Assembly (NCBI GenBank): GCA_958442925.1
Contig: CAUCIO010000027.1
Coordinates: 1 to 18,237 of the forward strand
Length of the DNA stretch: 18,237 nucleotides
Source: an uncultured Clostridium sp.
GTDB taxonomy: Bacteria; Bacillota; Clostridia; Lachnospirales; Lachnospiraceae
Reading direction: 5' to 3'
Program-made: the position numbers and the translations under genes
Shown: positions 14,382-18,237 of the stretch, in pieces
Layout of the letters: the number at the start of each line of letters is the position of its first letter
How positions within the stretch are numbered: the stretch's first letter is position 1
Notes under the pieces: model-generated
Database searches by the model: none
The model's input: the letters and a program-made list of their open reading frames with translations, nothing else
What the model was told of the DNA's origin: nothing

Positions 14382-15912
14382 AGCGAAACAAATCAGCCTG
14401 GCTGTTCTGTTTTTCATTACCCTGCTGGCTTACTTTTCCGCCTGGTGGGCAGTCCGAACCTATGGAAGCATCAGCATGGAAGAAATAGTGTTTCACCTGA
14501 ATGTTCCCATGGACGGTGTCAATACAGAATACATAGTCAGCTATCTGGGGACAGCCCTGGCCCCTTCCCTGGCTGTTTTTTTCATTGTTATGGCCATCTA
14601 CGGACGGTGCTGCCTGTTTCTCAGAACGCGGAAGACCTACACCTGCGTAGATGTACGCCTGGGAAAGAAACGCTGGTATGTAGAACTGACAGACCGGGCT
14701 TTTTCCAAGGCTATGGCTCTGCTTCTGGTCTGTGGTCTTGTCTTTATGGCTATCGGGACGGATAATCTGCTGAACATCGGGGAATATCTGTATAACCAGT
14801 TCCACAAAAGCACCTTTATTGAGGAACAGTACCAGGAACCGGACTCTTCCATCCTCTCCTTCCCGGAGCAGAAGAGGAATCTTGTGTATATTTATCTGGA
14901 ATCTATGGAGAAAACCTTTGAAGACAAAGAAAACGGCGGAAATCTGGAGGAAAATGTGATTCCTGAGCTGACGGCTCTGGCCAATGAAAATGTTACATTC
15001 CAGCTGGGGCCTGACGGGAAGCAGGGAATTCTGCCCCTTACCTCCTCCTGGACCATTGCGGCCATGGTAGCCCAGACTTCCGGTCTGCCCTTGAAGATAC
15101 CGGTGGAAAAAAATTCCATGAGTAAATATGGTTCTTTCCTGCCGGGCGCTGTTACCCTGGGCGAAGTGCTGGAGGAGGAAGGCTACAAAAACATGCTGAT
15201 GGTGGGATCCTATGCCAGCTTTGCCGGAAGGGATCAGTATTTTAAAGATCATGGAAACTATCAGATCTGGGACTTTGGAACTGCCAAGCGTGAAAAAAAG
15301 GTTCCGAAAGACTATGATATCGGCTGGTGGGGCATTGAGGATGAAAAGCTTTTTGAATATGCGAAAGAAGAGCTGACAAAACTTTCCCAGGGGAGCGAAC
15401 CATTTAATTTTACAGTTCTCACCGTAGATACCCACAATCCCAACGGATATGTGTGCCGTCTCTGCGGTGATGAATTTGAGAATCAGTACAGCAATGTACT
15501 CCGCTGCGGCAGCCGTCAGGCTGTGGAGTTTGTCAACTGGATTAAGGAACAGCCCTGGTATGAAAATACCACGGTTGTCGTTGCAGGCGACCATGCCACG
15601 ATGGTGAAAAACTATGCGCCTGCAGATGATTCTTACGAACGGGGCGTCTACTACTGCTTTTTAAATCCGGCGGCTGTTCCGGCAGACAGAACCCACTCTG
15701 CCTGCACCATGGATCTGTTCCCTACCACTCTGGCAGCTATGGGCGTGAAGATTGAGGGAGACCGCCTTGGCCTGGGAACTAATCTGTTCTCAGACCGTGA
15801 TACCATTCTGGATGAATTCGGACAGGAGGAGGTCATCTCCCAGCTGAATATGAAATCCGATTTTTATGATAATGAGCTTCTCTACGGAAATGAAGAGGTG
15901 GCAAGCAATTAA
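14371..15912 (+). CDS. LTA synthase / phosphoglycerol transferase (LtaS/OpgB-like) family protein
   Basis: Membrane enzyme with an extracellular sulfatase-like (alkaline phosphatase superfamily) domain, 513 residues from ATG 14371 with GAGGGTGG 6 bases upstream. Three membrane segments lie at about 8-28, 60-80 and 113-131; the catalytic domain starts near 168. Expected metal and catalytic residues are visible: Glu177 in YLESME, nucleophile Thr228 in LTSSWTIAAMV, His355 in DTHNPNGY, Asp407 and His408 in AGDHATM. SSWTIAAMVAQTSGLPL resembles OpgB/MdoB more than LtaS, and the Cys pair in VCRLCGDEF is a further OpgB-like trait. It probably transfers glycerol-phosphate or a similar group to a surface glycan or lipid; acceptor unknown. 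A long antisense frame here is a shadow. Confidence 0.9.
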   Translation: MKAKAKQISLAVLFFITLLAYFSAWWAVRTYGSISMEEIVFHLNVPMDGVNTEYIVSYLGTALAPSLAVFFIVMAIYGRCCLFLRTRKTYTCVDVRLGKKRWYVELTDRAFSKAMALLLVCGLVFMAIGTDNLLNIGEYLYNQFHKSTFIEEQYQEPDSSILSFPEQKRNLVYIYLESMEKTFEDKENGGNLEENVIPELTALANENVTFQLGPDGKQGILPLTSSWTIAAMVAQTSGLPLKIPVEKNSMSKYGSFLPGAVTLGEVLEEEGYKNMLMVGSYASFAGRDQYFKDHGNYQIWDFGTAKREKKVPKDYDIGWWGIEDEKLFEYAKEELTKLSQGSEPFNFTVLTVDTHNPNGYVCRLCGDEFENQYSNVLRCGSRQAVEFVNWIKEQPWYENTTVVVAGDHATMVKNYAPADDSYERGVYYCFLNPAAVPADRTHSACTMDLFPTTLAAMGVKIEGDRLGLGTNLFSDRDTILDEFGQEEVISQLNMKSDFYDNELLYGNEEVASN

Positions 15913-15940
15913 CTTTTACATCTGAAGGCACACCGTGCTC

Positions 15941-15978
15941 AAAGGAAGAAGAGAAATTTCTTTTCTTCCTTTTTCTTT
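15941..15978 (+). terminator. Intrinsic terminator after the LTA-synthase-like gene
   Basis: AAAGGAAGAAGAGAAA (15941-15956) pairs fully, with one G-U, with TTTCTTTTCTTCCTTT (15957-15972), followed by TTCTTT. A few central pairs would open as the loop. It begins 28 bases after the stop codon. Confidence 0.8.
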
Positions 15979-16011
15979 AACACTTTCTTATCAGTCGAAC
16001 CATTCACTTTT

Positions 16012-16041
16012 TTGTTGATTTTTGTAACCACAGAACATAAT
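16012..16041 (+). promoter_or_regulatory. Weak candidate promoter for the gltS-type gene
   Basis: TTGTTG (16012-16017), 18 bases, CATAAT (16036-16041). The -10 is one off consensus and the -35 poor. It sits about 29 bases before the coding start, which is a sensible distance, and a terminator separates the gene from the unit upstream, so some promoter must be here. Confidence 0.4.
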
Positions 16042-16069
16042 AGGCGTAAATCGAAAGGGGGAATCTTTT

Positions 16070-17251
16070 ATGATGACATTGCAGCTCGACATGTACCAGG
16101 CCTGTGCCCTGGGAGCCATTGTGTACGCCCTGGGACGTCTGATGGTGAAAAAAATCTCATTTCTAAACCGCTATTGTATTCCCGCACCCGTAGCAGGAGG
16201 AATCGTCTTCGCTCTGCTTCACCTTGCTCTGTACTGTGCAGGAATCCTGGAGTTTACCTTTGACACAACGGTTCAGACTATTCTTATGACTGTCTTCTTC
16301 TGCAGCGTAGGATTTACCGCCTGCTTCAGGCTTTTGAAAAAGGGCGGCATTCAGGTATTCATTTTTCTGATTCTGTCTGTTCTGATGTGTGTAATCCAGG
16401 ACGGCGTAGGAAGCGCTCTGGCAGCAGCTTTCGGTCTGGATCCTCTTCTCGGCCTCTGCATGGGATCCATTCCATTAGTAGGCGGGCACGGCACATCTGG
16501 CTCTTTCGGCCCTCTTCTTGAGGAAACCTACGGTGTTTCAGGCGCTTTAACAGTGGCTCTCGCCGCCGCTACCTACGGACTGGTATCCGGAAGCATGATG
16601 GGCGGTCCGGTGGCCCGCCGCAGAGTAGAAAAGCTGGGACTGAAATCTACAGCAGCCCAGGAAGGCAACGCATCCAATGAACAGAGCGGATCCATCGATG
16701 CACAGAGGTTTACAAATGCAACTGTATTTCTGGCAGTGGCTATCGGAGCCGGAACCTTAATTATGACTGGTTTTTCCAGGCTGAACATCACCATGCCGGG
16801 ATACATTGGTGCTATGCTGTTTGCCGCTCTTCTCAGAAATATCTGGGATGCCAGGGGAGCTGAGCTTCCAATGGAGGAAATCGATACCCTGGGCGGACTG
16901 TCCTTAAATATCTATCTGGCCATGGCCATGATGAACTTAAAGCTCTGGCAGCTGGCAGCCCTGGCGCTTCCAATGATTGTTATCCTGTTAGTCCAGACTG
17001 TCATTATGTTCTTATATGCAAACTTCGTAATCTTCAACGTGATGGGCCGCGACTACGAAGCGGCAGCCATGACAAGCGCTTTCTGCGGTTTCGGTATGGG
17101 AGCCACGCCAAACGCCATGGCTAACATGAAAGCGCTGGCTGAACGTTATGGAGCTGCTCCAAGAGCATTCTTTATCGTACCGTTAGTCGGAAGCCTTTTC
17201 ATTGACTTCTTCAACTCCATGGTTTTAACCACCTTTATGAATCTCTTATAA
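16070..17251 (+). CDS. gltS: Sodium/glutamate symporter (GltS family)
   Basis: Inner-membrane Na+-coupled glutamate carrier of 393 residues, close to E. coli GltS in length. The start at ATG 16070 is preceded by AAAGGGGG; the next codon is also ATG, so one residue is uncertain. About ten hydrophobic segments form two halves joined by a hydrophilic loop near 187-212. Each half has the Gly-rich reentrant-loop motif expected of this family: GGHGTSGSFG at 138-147 and CGFGMGATPNAMANM at 339-353. The C-terminus, IVPLVGSLFIDFFNSMVLTTF, is typical too. It is monocistronic, between a terminator and a GC-rich stem-loop. Confidence 0.93.
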   Translation: MMTLQLDMYQACALGAIVYALGRLMVKKISFLNRYCIPAPVAGGIVFALLHLALYCAGILEFTFDTTVQTILMTVFFCSVGFTACFRLLKKGGIQVFIFLILSVLMCVIQDGVGSALAAAFGLDPLLGLCMGSIPLVGGHGTSGSFGPLLEETYGVSGALTVALAAATYGLVSGSMMGGPVARRRVEKLGLKSTAAQEGNASNEQSGSIDAQRFTNATVFLAVAIGAGTLIMTGFSRLNITMPGYIGAMLFAALLRNIWDARGAELPMEEIDTLGGLSLNIYLAMAMMNLKLWQLAALALPMIVILLVQTVIMFLYANFVIFNVMGRDYEAAAMTSAFCGFGMGATPNAMANMKALAERYGAAPRAFFIVPLVGSLFIDFFNSMVLTTFMNLL

Positions 17252-17273
17252 AACAATTCAAGAAAAATTCTTC

Positions 17274-17320
17274 GCCTGCGGCGGGGCACTTCATCCGCAT
17301 GATGCCTATCCGCCGCAGGC
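17274..17320 (+). terminator. GC-rich stem-loop after the gltS-type gene
   Basis: Perfect 11-pair stem GCCTGCGGCGG (17274-17284) with CCGCCGCAGGC (17310-17320), 22 bases after the stop. Inside, GGCA and TGCC can extend the structure. The tail is ATTAACCCTTTT, a poor U-tract, so termination may be partial. From here to about 17480 the DNA turns AT-rich and I see no gene, only a 34-codon startless minus-strand frame (17483-17382) with a hydrophobic end, perhaps a remnant or nothing. Confidence 0.6.
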
Positions 17321-17479
17321 ATTAACCCTTTTCCACAACGTCAAACAGTAAATTTAGAAAACAGAAACTATTTCCTCTCTGTTAAATGCTCTTCCAGATG
17401 ACAATCCCCACAGCCAGAAATAGATTTATGATAAATGACTGATTTCTAAAATCGTCTTCAATACCGCAGCAAAATAAAA

Positions 17480-17508
17480 TTGACTACTAGGTCTATTTGT
17501 GTTATACT
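17480..17508 (+). promoter_or_regulatory. Promoter of the TetR-family gene
   Basis: TTGACT (17480-17485), 17 bases, TATACT (17503-17508). The start is near 17515, about 36 bases before ATG 17551. The -10 lies exactly in the centre of the dyad TTTGTG-N7-CACAAA. Confidence 0.8.
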
Positions 17509-17539
17509 CACAAAATAAACTTAGTGGTCTATTTTTGTG
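17490..17539. promoter_or_regulatory. Probable TetR autoregulatory operators
   Basis: A perfect dyad TTTGTG (17496-17501) and CACAAA (17509-17514) frames the -10 box. A direct copy of the left part, GGTCTATTTGTG (17490-17501), recurs as GGTCTATTTTTGTG (17526-17539), and this second copy forms another imperfect dyad with CACAAAATA. Such sites over the -10 and leader fit repression by the TetR protein encoded next. The sequence is direct; binding is inference. Confidence 0.6.
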
Positions 17540-17550
17540 AGGTGAATTTT

Positions 17551-18183
17551 ATGAAGCGAGAAGAAAAAAGCCAAAAAATGCGGCGAAAAATTATGGATAG
17601 TGCATTAGCTGAGTTTTCCAGTCAAGGATATGGTATCAGCTCTATCAATACAATCTGTGCAGCTGAAAATATTTCAAAAGGAATTGTGTATCACTATTTT
17701 GCAACAAAAGATGACTTGTATCTGTCTTGTGTAGAAGAATGTTTCCAACTCTTAACAGATTATATTCGTAGTAATATTTCAAAAGAGGATTGTCCTATTG
17801 AAAAACATTTGAGAAACTATTTTTCTCTGCGCACGCATTTTTTTCAGGAACATCCGGTTTATCAGCGAATTTTTTGTGAAGCCGTCATTGCGCCTCCTGT
17901 ACACTTGAAAACTGAAATTCAAAAACGAAAGCAGGGATTCGATACATTAAATACCCAAATTTTGCGACAGCTGTTAGCTCCCGTTTCTTTACGTTCGGAT
18001 ATTTCAGTTGAGCAAATAATTGAAATTTTTCGCCAATTTCAGGACTTTATCAATATTCGTTACCAGATGACCGATTTGAATACTCACACATTTGAATTGC
18101 GAGAGGAGAATTGTCTAAGAACATTAAACGTATTACTCTATGGTGTAATTCAAAGAAAGGATGGATATCAAGATGAAAACTGA
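17551..18183 (+). CDS. TetR-family transcriptional regulator
   Basis: 210-residue one-component regulator. The frame is open to a TTG at 17497, but ATG 17551 has GAGGTG 8 bases upstream and begins a normal TetR N-terminus. The DNA-binding part is residues 1-60: KIMDSALAEFSSQGYGISSI, NTICAAENISKGIVYHYFATKDDLY, the canonical recognition helix and KDDL motif. The rest is helical ligand-binding/dimerisation sequence of no recognised subgroup. The gene is much AT-richer than its left neighbour (19 of 60 G/C at 17521-17580 against 35 of 60 at 16441-16500) and uses mostly A/T-ending codons, a sign of recent transfer. Its last 11 bases overlap the next gene, its probable regulatory target, likely an exporter. 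Confidence 0.92.
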   Translation: MKREEKSQKMRRKIMDSALAEFSSQGYGISSINTICAAENISKGIVYHYFATKDDLYLSCVEECFQLLTDYIRSNISKEDCPIEKHLRNYFSLRTHFFQEHPVYQRIFCEAVIAPPVHLKTEIQKRKQGFDTLNTQILRQLLAPVSLRSDISVEQIIEIFRQFQDFINIRYQMTDLNTHTFELREENCLRTLNVLLYGVIQRKDGYQDEN

Positions 18184-18237
18184 TGTAGCACAATCACAAT
18201 CTGTACTAGGAGAACTTTCCCCTTCCAAAGCTGTTGT
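18173..18237 (+). CDS. Start of an unidentified gene co-transcribed with the TetR gene (partial)
   Basis: ATG 18173 overlaps the TetR stop by 11 bases and has AAAGGATGG 8 bases upstream. Only the first 21 complete codons are in the window: MKTDVAQSQSVLGELSPSKA and one more. That is too little for a family call. Genes coupled to TetR regulators like this are often drug exporters, and the N-terminus would not conflict with a MATE-type transporter, but that is a guess. Confidence 0.6.
   Translation, partial: MKTDVAQSQSVLGELSPSKAV

Noticed and set aside
14326..15594. Long open frame of 422 codons on the minus strand
   Set aside because: It lies fully antisense to the LTA-synthase-like gene, whose catalytic motifs are complete; no ribosome binding site or recognisable family was seen.
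17497..17550. TTG start for the TetR protein
   Set aside because: The extension would run through the promoter and operator; ATG 17551 has its own GAGGTG.
1..18237. CRISPR arrays, tRNA or rRNA genes, transposases, phage genes, defence systems
   Set aside because: None seen on reading both strands; repeats present are short operator-like dyads only.

Overview
The window looks like a chromosomal stretch from a gut-type Clostridia (Lachnospiraceae / Clostridium cluster XIVa-like). This assignment is an inference from moderate GC with Gram-positive AGGAGG ribosome binding sites, lipoprotein signal peptides on the binding proteins, TTGACA/TATAAT-type promoters, an LTA-synthase-like enzyme and a GltS glutamate carrier. 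No tRNA, rRNA, CRISPR array or insertion sequence was seen.

Positions 1-13724 are transcribed leftwards (minus strand). Read in the direction of transcription: (a) 13724-9191, a probable operon of a MalY/PatB-type C-S lyase, a polar amino acid ABC transporter (binding protein, permease, ATPase) and a PfkB-family sugar kinase, with a strong promoter and a dyad in front and a GC-rich stem-loop behind; (b) 9087-7738, a MarR regulator closely followed by a BtpA/SgcQ-family protein; (c) 7667-6348, an internally duplicated CmpB-type membrane protein with its own promoter; (d) 6245-3717, an ATPase/permease pair of the NitT/TauT (SsuBC) type followed by a nitrilase-superfamily amidase and an intrinsic terminator; (e) 3452-1, a DUF169 gene, a family-5 peptide-binding lipoprotein and a DppB-type permease that runs off the window, behind a good promoter with a LysR-type T-N11-A dyad.

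From about 13923 the genes run rightwards: a small membrane protein coupled to an LTA-synthase/phosphoglycerol-transferase family enzyme, a terminator, a GltS sodium/glutamate symporter, a stem-loop, and a TetR regulator in clearly AT-richer DNA that overlaps the start of an unidentified gene leaving the window.

Two genes, the DUF169 gene and the polar amino acid binding protein, are split by frameshifts although the rest of each is well conserved. Both should be checked against reads before being called pseudogenes. The common theme is uptake and breakdown of amino acids, peptides and amides. I found no clearly new multi-gene system. The most useful leads are the two frameshifts, the regulatory dyads, the transporter-plus-amidase cassette without a binding protein, and the membrane partner of the LTA-synthase-like enzyme.
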